From: Lysinibacillus cavernae
GTDB taxonomy: Bacteria; Bacillota; Bacilli; Bacillales_A; Planococcaceae
Direction of reading: 5' to 3'
NCBI RefSeq assembly: GCF_009724685.1
Contig: NZ_WMEF01000006.1
Coordinates: 175,182 to 239,181, forward strand
DNA length: 64,000 nt
In this document: positions 55,019 to 63,945 of the stretch, one piece after another
Position numbering within the stretch: the first letter of the stretch is position 1
Layout of the letters: the number at the start of each line of letters is the position of its first letter
Made by a program: the position numbers and the translations under genes
The notes under the pieces: generated by a model
What the model was told of the DNA's origin: nothing
The model's database searches: none
The model's input: only the letters and a program-made list of their open reading frames with translations

Positions 55019-55079
55019 GTTGATTGGAATGAAGGGCGGCGACTCCCGCGGAAAGCGTCCGCCCGTAGTGGAAATCAAC
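55019..55079. repeat. GC-rich dispersed-type hairpin repeat
   Basis: A 61-bp unit bounded by GTTGATT/AATCAAC. Its interior arms are GGGCGG (55034-55039) and CCGCCC (55059-55064) around CTCCCGCGGAAAGCG. It is far more GC-rich than its surroundings and similar to the short CCGCGG-containing repeats scattered in Lysinibacillus and other Bacillaceae genomes. Only this copy was seen in the window. Confidence 0.65.
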
Positions 55080-55141
55080 GGCTTTACTTTATTTCATTGT
55101 AAAAGAAAAAAGACTGTAGAGAGTACCTGCTTTTTATTTGA

Positions 55142-55831
55142 TTAGACGTCGACCTTCTCCACATTTCGAATGGCTAAATAGGCAATCCCGAGACCTATAA
55201 TTGCTAAAGTAATTGGAATAATAATAATATCGTTCAAAGTAAAGTTACCTGTATTGGATGAAGTCACAGCTACAATAAAAATAGATGAAATGATCGTTGT
55301 TGGAATGGAGTATTTTCTCATACCGAAATACAATGGGATTAAAGCTATACCCGATGCTGCAATTGCATTCATAAATACAGAAGGGATGTGTTGTATGATT
55401 AATGAATTTGATAGCACATCAGGAATTAATTCAAATCTATCGCTAACAATACAGAAAATAGTTGTAATAATAGCATTGGAAATAATGATCATACTAAAAG
55501 TAAATAGCATTACAATAGCAAGCTTGGCGGCGATTAACTTCTTTCTACTTATAGGATACATAAAGGCTAGTGTGATTGTCTTAAATTTATATTCTCCAAT
55601 AATCAATTTAGCTATTAATGTGGCAGCAAAAATAATAAAGACGGCTCTTACAAATGAATCAATGACACTTAAAGCAACCTCATAATTTTCAAGCCCTGGG
55701 TCTCCTTCTATTTTAGAGATAAATAAAATCATAAACATCAATCCAAGAATGACTAGATTTGCTATAACAGCGTTTTTAACATATGAGCCTAAATGATATT
55801 TTTTCATTTCTAAACGCATTAAATTAAGCAT
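55142..55831 (-). CDS. ABC transporter permease (BcrB-like, ABC-2 type)
   Basis: A 229-residue protein with six hydrophobic segments, beginning 'MLNLMRLEMKKYHLGSYVKNAVI'. It has the lantibiotic/bacitracin-type ABC-2 permease layout. The ATG at 55831 has GGAGGGG 6 nt upstream and overlaps the ATPase gene by 8 bp. With the ATPase it probably confers peptide-antibiotic resistance or signalling; the substrate is unknown. Confidence 0.85.
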   Translation of the reverse strand: MLNLMRLEMKKYHLGSYVKNAVIANLVILGLMFMILFISKIEGDPGLENYEVALSVIDSFVRAVFIIFAATLIAKLIIGEYKFKTITLAFMYPISRKKLIAAKLAIVMLFTFSMIIISNAIITTIFCIVSDRFELIPDVLSNSLIIQHIPSVFMNAIAASGIALIPLYFGMRKYSIPTTIISSIFIVAVTSSNTGNFTLNDIIIIPITLAIIGLGIAYLAIRNVEKVDV

Positions 55832-56747
55832 GGACAACCCCTCCATTGATTAACTTTAGGAAATAATCTTCTAATGAGCTTGTTTTTTTGCTAATCTCCT
55901 CTATCTCAACGTCATGTTCAATTAATGCTCTTGTTAGGCTTTGTTGGGATACTGTCGAATCATAAATACGTATAGAGTTATCATCCATTAGCTTGAAATT
56001 AGCAATTTTCAATTCGCTTTCAATAATAAAGGCCGCTTTCTTTCCATCATTCACTATCACTTCAATATAGTCTGCTTGATTGCGACTGATTGAATCCATT
56101 GCTACTTCAGTGATTAACCTACCATTCTTGATAACACCTATCGTATCTGCCAGCTGTTCAATTTCACCTAAAATATGACTCGAAATAATGATTGTTATCC
56201 CATACTCCTTACAGAGCATTTTAAAAAGCTCTCTTAACTCTTTAATTCCTATTGGGTCTAATCCATTAATTGGTTCATCTAAAATAAGTAACTCTGGTTT
56301 TGTAATAATGGCACGTGCAATGCCCAATCTCTGTTTCATCCCTAGAGAAAAATCTTTTACCCGTTTATCCTCTGTATTGGATAATTTCACAAGATTAAGC
56401 ACATGTGTAATTTCCTTTTTATCATAATAACCCATGTAGTCACAATGCAGTTCCAAGGTTTCTTTAGCCGTCAACTTTTCATAGAATATTGGATATTCGA
56501 TAATCGTCCCCATTCTTTTTAAAATTTCATAGGATTGGTTGGACAATTTCTCACCAAATATTTCAATATCTCCGCTGGTTGGCTTCGTTAGATTCGTTAG
56601 CATTTTCATAACAGTAGTTTTACCTGCACCATTGGGACCTAAAAATCCATAAATCTCTCCCTTCTTGACGTTCATATTGACAGCAGAAACTACTTCTTTT
56701 CCATCGTACACTTTCGTAAGCTGATTTGTTTTTACAAGGTATGTCAT
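55824..56747 (-). CDS. ABC transporter ATPase (BcrA-like)
   Basis: A 307-residue ATPase with Walker A 'GFLGPNGAGKTTVMKML', signature 'FSLGMKQRLGIARAI', Walker B 'LLILDEPINGLDPIG' and an H-loop 'TIIISSHILGEIEQLAD'. The C-terminal ~80 residues match the BcrA/lantibiotic-exporter subfamily. The ATG at 56747 is preferred (GGGAGAG upstream). It pairs with the following permease gene. Confidence 0.92.
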   Translation of the reverse strand: MTYLVKTNQLTKVYDGKEVVSAVNMNVKKGEIYGFLGPNGAGKTTVMKMLTNLTKPTSGDIEIFGEKLSNQSYEILKRMGTIIEYPIFYEKLTAKETLELHCDYMGYYDKKEITHVLNLVKLSNTEDKRVKDFSLGMKQRLGIARAIITKPELLILDEPINGLDPIGIKELRELFKMLCKEYGITIIISSHILGEIEQLADTIGVIKNGRLITEVAMDSISRNQADYIEVIVNDGKKAAFIIESELKIANFKLMDDNSIRIYDSTVSQQSLTRALIEHDVEIEEISKKTSSLEDYFLKLINGGVVHA

Positions 56748-56883
56748 GTAAATCTCTCCCTCAATTGTGGCTATTTTCATTATAGGAAATGAAACTCTCT
56801 AATTTATTACTTGATCCTTACAAATTTCTTAAGAGCATAATAAAAGCCTGTAAAGCAGTGAGAGCTCTACAAGCATGATAGAA

Positions 56884-57834
56884 TCAATACATCATCCGTT
56901 TCAAAGCAATTGTAAAAATGGTTTTTTTATAGGGAATACTCGAAAGACGGATCGAGCCATTCATTATTTCTACAAGTCGCTTTGTAATTGTTAGACCCAG
57001 CCCACTACCTTGGAAGGATTTATTTCGGGAATCCTCCAGCGTATACATTCTCTCAAAAACACTATCAATATGATATTCATCAATGCCCTTGCCACAATCC
57101 CACACATCAATATAAATATTAGTTTCATCATTTCTTACGTTTACCCCCATCACATTGCCATCTGCTCCATAAGCAATAGCATTGGATAGTAGATTGCTTA
57201 AAACTCTATCTAATGCTTCTTCATTGCCAAGCGCATACATAGAATTTTCAGGTATCGTAATATGGATATCTAATCCCATCGACGTGATTATATCGTAAAA
57301 TGATAAAACATTTTTTCGGCAAATTTCACTAACATTGACTTTAGTCATTGGATAATCTGTGTCTCCAGCCTCTAATTTCGCCAGATCAAAAAATGTATGA
57401 ATTATCTTTAATACTTCTAATGTTTTACCATGAACACCAGTGAGTAATCGTTGCCGTTCCTTCTCACTTAGAGAGCTAGGAAACTGAAGCATTTCAATAT
57501 AGCCTAATACAACTGTTAAAGGCGTTTTAAGATCATGCGAAATATTCGCCAGCATCCTTTTCATCGAATCTTCCATTTTTTGATGTGTTGCCTGAACTTT
57601 TTGATTGTGGTCCAGTAAAGCATTCACCGCAATAAGGAGCTGCTGAATTTCTGGATTTGTAGTAGCTACTAAAATCTTTTCATTCGTTTGTTCATTAACA
57701 ATCGCTTGTAGTTTTCCATGTATGTATTGAATCGTATTATTTTGTTCTTTCTTTACTCTCCATTGAAAAATATTAATCCCGATAAGTAATACAATAATGA
57801 GCAATAGTAATATCATCATTTTTTTATCCTTCAA
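56884..57834 (-). CDS. Small sensor histidine kinase with single membrane helix
   Basis: A 316-residue kinase. One N-terminal helix ('MMILLLLIIVLLIGINIFQW') and no recognisable external domain precede 'RMLANISHDLKTPLTVVLGYIEML' (phospho-His) and an ATPase lobe ('LSNLLSNAIAYGADG', 'DCGKGID', 'QGSGLGLTITKRL'). Kinases of this design work with BcrAB-type exporters and may sense through the transporter (family knowledge; inferred here). It overlaps the regulator gene by 11 bp. Confidence 0.92.
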   Translation of the reverse strand: MKDKKMMILLLLIIVLLIGINIFQWRVKKEQNNTIQYIHGKLQAIVNEQTNEKILVATTNPEIQQLLIAVNALLDHNQKVQATHQKMEDSMKRMLANISHDLKTPLTVVLGYIEMLQFPSSLSEKERQRLLTGVHGKTLEVLKIIHTFFDLAKLEAGDTDYPMTKVNVSEICRKNVLSFYDIITSMGLDIHITIPENSMYALGNEEALDRVLSNLLSNAIAYGADGNVMGVNVRNDETNIYIDVWDCGKGIDEYHIDSVFERMYTLEDSRNKSFQGSGLGLTITKRLVEIMNGSIRLSSIPYKKTIFTIALKRMMY

Positions 57835-58522
57835 ACTTATAACCTATCCCCCACAGGGTTTTTATATATTGAGGGTTGGATGGGTTATCTTCAATTTTTT
57901 CTCGTAATCTTCTTATATGTACATTAATAATATTTTCATCACCATAGTAGGTATCTTGCCATATTAACTGATAAATTTGCTCTTTCGTAAAAACTCGCTG
58001 GCGGTTTGTCACAAATAACTTTAAAATGGCAAACTCCTTTGATGTCAGTTTCACTTCTTGTCCATTTCTGTCTATTGAAAAATTAACAATATCTATCTTT
58101 AAATTACCAATCTCTAGTACCTCTTGCTTGCTATCAGCACGGCCAGAATATTTTGTTGCTCTTCTTATGGCTGCCTTCACGCGTGCTGAAAATTCCAGCA
58201 TAGAAAAGGGTTTAGCAATATAATCATCTGCCCCTAATCCTAAACCCAATGCTTTATCAACATCACTAACTTTTGCTGACATAATGATTATAGGAAGTGC
58301 CTCCTGCTCTCGAATGATTTTCAAAACTTCTAATCCATTAAGTTTAGGAAGCATAATATCTAAAATGACTAAATCAAAAGATTGATTTAAACAGTTTTGT
58401 AATGCGTCTTCACCATTGATTGCAGTTGTGACAGTGAACCCTTCCATTGATAAGTAATTTTCGACCATTTCACGAATGGCATCATCATCTTCTACTAGTA
58501 AAATATGCTTTTGCATTTTCAT
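57824..58522 (-). CDS. OmpR-type response regulator
   Basis: A 232-residue regulator with receiver motifs 'LLVEDDDAIREMVENYLS', 'LVILDIMLPKLNGLEVL' (phospho-Asp near 54) and 'ADDYIAKPFSMLEFSARV', and a winged helix ending 'YIKTLWGIGYKFEG'. It is the first gene of the operon with the kinase, and 1.1 kb upstream of the ABC exporter genes on the same strand, which it presumably activates. Confidence 0.93.
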   Translation of the reverse strand: MKMQKHILLVEDDDAIREMVENYLSMEGFTVTTAINGEDALQNCLNQSFDLVILDIMLPKLNGLEVLKIIREQEALPIIIMSAKVSDVDKALGLGLGADDYIAKPFSMLEFSARVKAAIRRATKYSGRADSKQEVLEIGNLKIDIVNFSIDRNGQEVKLTSKEFAILKLFVTNRQRVFTKEQIYQLIWQDTYYGDENIINVHIRRLREKIEDNPSNPQYIKTLWGIGYKFEG

Positions 58523-58637
58523 GCACCTCTCCCCACTAGAAAGTCATGAGAAATAATACTTTCCATATCTATAGTATACTACCATATATATGATATTTAT
58601 TTAGCGCTATTTTCTAATTAATGTTAAATGTATCTTA

Positions 58638-58689
58638 CTAAAAAAGCTGTCCCGTAAACCATCATTTTCAATGGTTTACGGAACAGCTT
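58638..58689 (-). terminator. Terminator of lysine permease gene
   Basis: AAGCTGTTCCGTAAACCAT...ATGGTTTACGGGACAGCTT followed by TTTTTA on the minus strand. Confidence 0.9.
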
Positions 58690-58695
58690 AATTAT

Positions 58696-60159
58696 TTAAT
58701 CCTCCACCCTTAAATCACATTCATTAAGTGGATGCATTTTTGTTTTGTGTTTAATTTTATATCCAAACCATAACAGTAAAAATAATGGGATGCCAATATA
58801 AGATACTAGAATTCCGTACCAATCAATTTTATCTCCCGTAAAAGCAGTGTAATTTTGTCCAATGACAACAATCATACAAACCGTAAAGGCAAATAGTGGT
58901 CCGAACGGATACAATTTTGCTTTATAAGGTAATAACTTTGGATCTAAGCCCTGTGCCTCAAAAGCTCGACGGAAACGATAATGACTATATGCTATACCAA
59001 GCCATGCAATAAAACCAGACATTCCAGAGGCATTTAAAAGCCAGATATAAACAACCCCATCACCAAAGAATGATGCTAAAAATGCTAAACAACCGACAGC
59101 TAATGTTGCGATCAATGCATAAATTGGAATACCTCGGCGACTTAGTTTTGCAAAAAATTTAGGTGCATGCCCATCTACTGCTAATTGCCATAACATACGA
59201 GACGATGCATATAGCCCTGAATTTCCAGCTGACAGCATAGCCGTTAAAATAATGGCATTCATTAATGAAGCGGCAAAGGCAATGCCTAAGCGATCAAACA
59301 CTAATGTAAACGGTGATACTGCGATATCTTCTGATAGTAAGCGATCATCTGTGAATGGAATTAACATCCCTATTGCACCAATTGCTAAAATATAGAATAA
59401 AAGAATACGCCAGAATACCGATTTAACGGCCTTCGGAATATTTTTACCAGGATCGTCCGTTTCACCAGCCGTAATCCCAAGTAGCTCTGTTCCTTGGAAT
59501 GAAAATCCTGCAGCAAGGAAAATACCAAATGTAGCAAGGAAACCACCATGGAATGGCCCGTCACTAATAAAGAAATTTGTAAAGCCTACAGGTGCTTGCC
59601 CACCTAAAATACCAAAAATCATTAATAAGCTAATAATAATAAAAACAATGACCGTTACTACTTTAATCATAGCAAACCAATATTCACTTTCACCATAGCT
59701 CTTTACAGAGAGTAAATTAAACGTCAGCACAACAGCTATAAATAAGACTGTCCAAAGTGCTGATGAGCTATCTGGGAACCAATATTTCATAATTAATGAC
59801 ACTGCCGCAATTTCTGCCGCAATCGTAATTGCCCAGTTATACCAATAGTTCCACCCCAATGCAAAGCCTAGAGCCGGATCTACAAATTTTGTTGCATACG
59901 TACTAAATGAACCTGATGATGGCATATAGGCAGCCATCTCCCCTAAGCTTGTCATTAAAAAGTACACCATAATACCGATTAAGGCATACGCAAGCAATGC
60001 GCCTCCAGGACCTGCTTGTGCAATGGCACCACCACTGGCTAGAAATAGCCCCGTACCAATTGTACCGCCTAAAGAAATCATTGTGATATGACGGCTTTTT
60101 AATTCTTTTTTCAGCTTCGGTGCTTTATGGCCGAGCTGATTTACTTTTATTTCACTCAC
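58696..60159 (-). CDS. lysP: Lysine-specific permease (LysP-like, AAT/APC family)
   Basis: A 487-residue amino-acid permease with 12 helices. AAT-family features are 'KSRHITMISLGGTIGTGLFLASGGAIAQAGPGGALLAYAL' at helix 1 and 'SFSTYATKFVDPALGFALGWNYWYNW' at helices 3-4. The length and these motifs match LysP. The lysine riboswitch in its leader makes L-lysine the expected substrate. Confidence 0.92.
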   Translation of the reverse strand: MSEIKVNQLGHKAPKLKKELKSRHITMISLGGTIGTGLFLASGGAIAQAGPGGALLAYALIGIMVYFLMTSLGEMAAYMPSSGSFSTYATKFVDPALGFALGWNYWYNWAITIAAEIAAVSLIMKYWFPDSSSALWTVLFIAVVLTFNLLSVKSYGESEYWFAMIKVVTVIVFIIISLLMIFGILGGQAPVGFTNFFISDGPFHGGFLATFGIFLAAGFSFQGTELLGITAGETDDPGKNIPKAVKSVFWRILLFYILAIGAIGMLIPFTDDRLLSEDIAVSPFTLVFDRLGIAFAASLMNAIILTAMLSAGNSGLYASSRMLWQLAVDGHAPKFFAKLSRRGIPIYALIATLAVGCLAFLASFFGDGVVYIWLLNASGMSGFIAWLGIAYSHYRFRRAFEAQGLDPKLLPYKAKLYPFGPLFAFTVCMIVVIGQNYTAFTGDKIDWYGILVSYIGIPLFLLLWFGYKIKHKTKMHPLNECDLRVED

Positions 60160-60185
60160 GATATAGCTTCCTTCCTATTTATGAG

Positions 60186-60415
60186 GCAAAAAAATGCCAT
60201 CACAAGAACAATGTGATGGCTAAGTTAATCCTCAGTTTTTCCTAAACGATAGCTCAACACGTTGTACAAACGTGACAGTTCTGTTCCTTTCGGAGACAGC
60301 CCCAGCATAAGGTTTTCAAGTCCCCTCACGCTTCGGCAATATTTCCTTTCAGCTAATCTCTTCAATGCTTGTCATTTCAATTAGCTTACTTATAAATATC
60401 GCGACCTCTACCTCA
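60186..60415 (-). promoter_or_regulatory. Lysine riboswitch (L box)
   Basis: Minus-strand L-box signatures in order: 'GAGGTAGAGGTCGCG', 'TAAGTAAGC', 'GCTGAAAGG', 'TGCCGAAGCG', 'TTATGCTGGGGCTGT', 'CCGAAAGGAACAG', 'ACTGTCACG'. The terminator GCCATCACA...TGTGATGGC plus T-run is at 60186-60220. Lysine binding should repress the permease gene. Confidence 0.95.
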
Positions 60416-60595
60416 ATACAAACATGAGGCATATAATTATTAAATTTATGATGTTTATTATACTAACATAAGACCATAGACATTTCAATACAACGACAAA
60501 TGTTCTGTATTTTACGAATCTTCTACTATTTTTATTTGTGTGATACAGTGTTATAGTAGTTCAATTAGAATGGTTATTAACAGGGGGGATTTATT

Positions 60596-61804
60596 TTGAC
60601 TACAAATGATCATTCCACTAGTTATCCAAGTAAAAAAATTAGCTGGAAGGGAACGACCTTACTTTTAGTCTTTGGGGTTATCTTTATAGCCTCTACATTA
60701 CGAATGCCACTAACTGTTGTTGGTCCGATTATATCCTTTATCCGTTACGATCTTGGTATATCTAATGTACTAGCCGGCTTTCTAACAACTATTCCATTAC
60801 TTGCTTTTGCTATCATATCACCATTTGCACCAGTTGTAGCACGCAAACTAGGGCTAGAGCTAACATTATTTTTATCAACTATTCTGTTGGCCATGGGAAT
60901 TGTTCTACGTTCACTTGGTACAACAGGGTTACTTATATTTGGTACTGTGCTAATTGGAGTTGCAATATCTTTTGGCAATGTACTCATTCCAGGATTATTA
61001 AAATTGAAATTTCCATACCATGTAGGTTTACTAATGGCTTTTTTCACCATGTCCATGAATTTAACTGCTGGGCTTGGCGCAGGTATCAGCTATCCTATCG
61101 CGAATTCGTCTTTAGGTTGGCAAGGAGCTTTGGCCATTGCTCTTGTGCTAGTTGTAGCAACGATTTTAATATGGATACCTCAATTGAAATCTAATAATCC
61201 AGAACCAGCTACTACATCTAAAAAGTCAGTTACCCCGTTATGGAAATCGCCTGTCACATGGGCTGTAACAGGTGCCATGGGTTTACAATCTTTATTATTC
61301 TACACGACTGCAGCTTGGATTCCTGAAATCTACATCGCGCAAGGATTGGCTCCTGACAAAGCTGGCTGGATGTTTTCTATCATGCAATTCTCACAAGTTC
61401 CAATGGCATTGGCTGTACCCATTATTGCAGGTAAAATGACATCACAACGACCTCTTGTAGTGATGTTTACAGCATTCTATTTAGTAGGCTTTACTGGCGT
61501 TGTAATGGAATGGACAAGTCTTGGCGTACTGTGGATGATTCTTCTAGGTTTAGCAGGCGGTTCTTCATTCGCATTAGCGATGATGTTTTTTACACTACGC
61601 ACTCGTACTGCATTTGAAGCAGCTGATTTATCTGGATTTGCACAATCTCTTGGTTATTTATTTGCTGCAATTGGTCCTATACTTTTTGGCTACTTGCACG
61701 ATGTATTTGGAGGCTGGAATAGTGTAGGCTGGCTCTTTGTAGTTGTGGCGACCATGCTTTGCTTTTGCTCAATGAGGGCTTCTAAAAACGAATACGTCCA
61801 TTAA
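60596..61804 (+). CDS. CynX/NimT family MFS transporter
   Basis: A 402-residue MFS protein with 12 helices. The CynX/NimT subfamily is suggested by 'MPLTVVGPIISFIRYDLGISNVLAGFLTTIPLLAFAIISPFAP' and 'YHVGLLMAFFTMSMNLTAGLGAGISYPIA'. Relatives move cyanate, nitroimidazole or unknown anions; the substrate is unclear. TTG start with GGGGGG about 7 nt upstream. Monocistronic, ending at a bidirectional terminator. Confidence 0.88.
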   Translation: MTTNDHSTSYPSKKISWKGTTLLLVFGVIFIASTLRMPLTVVGPIISFIRYDLGISNVLAGFLTTIPLLAFAIISPFAPVVARKLGLELTLFLSTILLAMGIVLRSLGTTGLLIFGTVLIGVAISFGNVLIPGLLKLKFPYHVGLLMAFFTMSMNLTAGLGAGISYPIANSSLGWQGALAIALVLVVATILIWIPQLKSNNPEPATTSKKSVTPLWKSPVTWAVTGAMGLQSLLFYTTAAWIPEIYIAQGLAPDKAGWMFSIMQFSQVPMALAVPIIAGKMTSQRPLVVMFTAFYLVGFTGVVMEWTSLGVLWMILLGLAGGSSFALAMMFFTLRTRTAFEAADLSGFAQSLGYLFAAIGPILFGYLHDVFGGWNSVGWLFVVVATMLCFCSMRASKNEYVH

Positions 61805-61853
61805 AATAAAGCAGATGGGATAACGGCTCATGATCCCTATCTGCTTTATTTCT
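61804..61853. terminator. Bidirectional terminator
   Basis: AAATAAAGCAGAT...ATCTGCTTTATTT between convergent genes. Confidence 0.85.
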
Positions 61854-61870
61854 ATATAGGTATAGACGTT

Positions 61871-62437
61871 TTATTTGTTCGATTGCTGTAATAAGGTTAG
61901 CAGCTCATCAAGACAGTCCGCTGTTTCTTTGTTATGAGCTGTAACGGCTGTAAAAATAGGAACAGCCTCTTGTAAGAGTAAATAACTAAAATAATAATAG
62001 CTTGTAAAAGGTTTCTGCTCATAGCCCTTTGGCGTTTGTTCCTCCCACTCCAGCTCATCATCATCTTCGTGATCCGTCCATAAGTATTTGACATCTAACA
62101 GCTCCTGCATCGTTTGAACTGAATATGCTGGGTCTAGATAATCCTCAGAAATCGCATGTGCCACAGCTAAATAAAGCTCTACTTCTTGTACAGAGACATC
62201 CTCTATATTTTTGCTAGCAAGCTTTTTTAAAAGGATAAGCAAAACCCATGGTGTAACTTGCCACAGTGTTCCTTGATGCTCCACTAACTCAGCTAGCTCT
62301 GTATAATCCTCCTGTTCAATCAGCTGAGGGATAGCCGTTCCTCTACCATAAGGTGTCGTCAATTGTAACCACGGGATATTAGGAATTTGCTCATTCAGCA
62401 TAGCGTATCGGCCCTCTCCACAATCAGCTAATAGCAT
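61871..62437 (-). CDS. Unknown protein encoded downstream of nos
   Basis: Up to 188 residues. If the ATG at 62437 is used the gene overlaps nos by 10 bp, but that ATG lacks a ribosome binding site. The ATG at 62401 has GGAGAGGG 10 nt upstream and would give 176 residues. The protein is acidic and helical, with many Trp, Leu and Glu ('VTPWVLLILLKKLASKNIED', 'YLWTDHEDDDELEWEEQTPK'). No domain recognised. Coupling to nos suggests a role in NO metabolism or simple co-expression. Confidence 0.75.
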   Translation of the reverse strand: MLLADCGEGRYAMLNEQIPNIPWLQLTTPYGRGTAIPQLIEQEDYTELAELVEHQGTLWQVTPWVLLILLKKLASKNIEDVSVQEVELYLAVAHAISEDYLDPAYSVQTMQELLDVKYLWTDHEDDDELEWEEQTPKGYEQKPFTSYYYFSYLLLQEAVPIFTAVTAHNKETADCLDELLTLLQQSNK

Positions 62438-63474
62438 GGCTTTTGATAAAAATAATTTGGTGTATGATAAATATTGACGTAAGGTTTATGGAAAATATGA
62501 GTCGTTGCGGGCGAAAGTGGTGGGATTAGCCATGTCCAGTTACCTGTAACGTCTCGTCCTGCTGATACCTCTGCTTCTTCAAACAATTTAAACTGCTGAG
62601 CAGCTGTATGATGATCAACAATGCTCACGCCTTGTTCTTTAAAAGAATGAAGTACAGCAATATTAAGCTCCACTAATGCACGATCACGCCAAAGTGAGGC
62701 TTGCTTGGTTGTATCAAGATTAAAAACCTCTGCAATTGCTGGTAGCATATTATAACGCTCATGATCTGCTAAATTACGTGCACCAATTTCTGTCCCCATG
62801 TACCAGCCATTAAATGGTGCAGCTTGAAAATCAATACCTGCCATTTGAAAACGCATACTCGAAATAATGGGTACAGCATACCACTTCATTCCTAATCTCT
62901 CCACGTCCATTGACTCTGGATGACGAATTGGCACCTCTAAAATATATTCTGCCGGAATTGTAAACAGCTGTGGGGCTCGCCCATCTACTTGTATAACAAG
63001 AGGTAACACATCAAATGGTGTTCTCTCACTTTTCCAGCCTAACGATTCACATTCTTTAGTAAAAGCAACAGACTGTGCATCACCAATAACACCGGCTTCT
63101 GTTTCATAGCCTGCATAACGGATTAGCTGATGATTCCATATACGTACTCTATTTGAAGCAAACACTGTTATCGTTGGACGGATCTTCCCATTATTTGTTG
63201 CATAAACGATATGCTCCAGTAATTTTTGAAAAATATCCTTTTCATCTAAAACACCACGTGCATCTACTACATGCAATGATTGCCAAAACAGACGACCAAT
63301 ACATTTGTTACTATTACGCCATGCCACCCGTGCACCAAAAATTAGCTCCTCTGTTGTTGGATAATATTCACCTGCACTCTTAATCTGTTGTAATCTATTT
63401 GCTAACCAACGTTCTGATTCATTTTGTTCTACCTGATATAAACTTAAAAATTGCTGGATCTCCTGTATATTCAT
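62428..63474 (-). CDS. nos: Bacterial nitric oxide synthase oxygenase
   Basis: A 348-residue NOS oxygenase that makes NO and citrulline from arginine. The proximal heme cysteine is C58 in 'AWRNSNKCIGRLFWQSL'. The heme/arginine pocket shows 'PFNGWYMGTEIGARNLADHERYNML', with the substrate-binding glutamate, and the pterin-side segment is 'GNWTWLIPPLSPATTHIFHKPY'. No reductase domain, as usual in Bacilli. The ATG at 63474 is set by GGAGGAATC. It is followed by the overlapping unknown gene. Confidence 0.95.
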   Translation of the reverse strand: MNIQEIQQFLSLYQVEQNESERWLANRLQQIKSAGEYYPTTEELIFGARVAWRNSNKCIGRLFWQSLHVVDARGVLDEKDIFQKLLEHIVYATNNGKIRPTITVFASNRVRIWNHQLIRYAGYETEAGVIGDAQSVAFTKECESLGWKSERTPFDVLPLVIQVDGRAPQLFTIPAEYILEVPIRHPESMDVERLGMKWYAVPIISSMRFQMAGIDFQAAPFNGWYMGTEIGARNLADHERYNMLPAIAEVFNLDTTKQASLWRDRALVELNIAVLHSFKEQGVSIVDHHTAAQQFKLFEEAEVSAGRDVTGNWTWLIPPLSPATTHIFHKPYVNIYHTPNYFYQKPCY

Positions 63475-63675
63475 TTCGATTCCTCCACTTATCCTCATAT
63501 TAGAGGAACAAAACGACAAGCACCACGAAAATAGCCATTAAAAAAACATACATATTGCATATATGAAATAGTTTGTTCAAATTTATAACGAATTGAATCA
63601 TGATTAGATGATTTTGTGAATGCAGAAGGAAAACAAGAGGAAGACATCATATAGAAAGGAAAAAAATACTAGACA

Positions 63676-63718
63676 TGTAAAAAAACTACTGAACCATTGA
63701 TATCGGTTTCGTAGTTTC
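63676..63718 (-). terminator. Hairpin with T-run upstream of nos
   Basis: Minus-strand AAACTACGAAACC...GGTTCAGTAGTTT plus TTTTTTT. It lies between the tRNA cluster and nos, so it likely ends transcription entering from the tRNA side. Apart from this, 63475-63788 shows no gene. Confidence 0.7.
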
Positions 63719-63751
63719 ACTCTTTACTAGTATATGATTTATTGATAAAAG

Positions 63752-63786
63752 AAAAAAGCATGTAACACATACTGTGCTACATGCTT
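63752..63786 (-). terminator. Terminator of tRNA cluster
   Basis: AAGCATGTA...TACATGCTT followed by TTTTTC on the minus strand, immediately after the tRNA-Glu gene. Confidence 0.82.
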
Positions 63787-63788
63787 GA

Positions 63789-63860
63789 TGACCCGTACGG
63801 GATTCGAACCCGTGTTACCGCCGTGAAAGGGCGGTGTCTTAACCACTTGACCAAGGGGCC
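63789..63860 (-). tRNA. tRNA-Glu (TTC)
   Basis: A 72-nt cloverleaf with anticodon TTC in the loop CTTTCAC, a GGTTCGAAT T-loop and an A discriminator. CCA is not encoded. The acceptor stem has a C6-C67 mismatch (5' GGCCCCT against 3' ACGGGTC). Confidence 0.93.
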
Positions 63861-63864
63861 ATGG

Positions 63865-63938
63865 CTCCGAAGGCAGGACTCGAACCTGCGACAACCTGAT
63901 TAACAGTCAGGTGCTACTACCAACTGAGCTACTTCGGA
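63865..63938 (-). tRNA. tRNA-Asn (GTT)
   Basis: A 74-nt cloverleaf, acceptor TCCGAAG/CTTCGGA, anticodon GTT in CTGTTAA, T-loop GGTTCGAGT, discriminator G. CCA not encoded. Upstream neighbour of tRNA-Glu, 4 bp apart. Confidence 0.95.
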
Positions 63939-63945
63939 ATAATGA

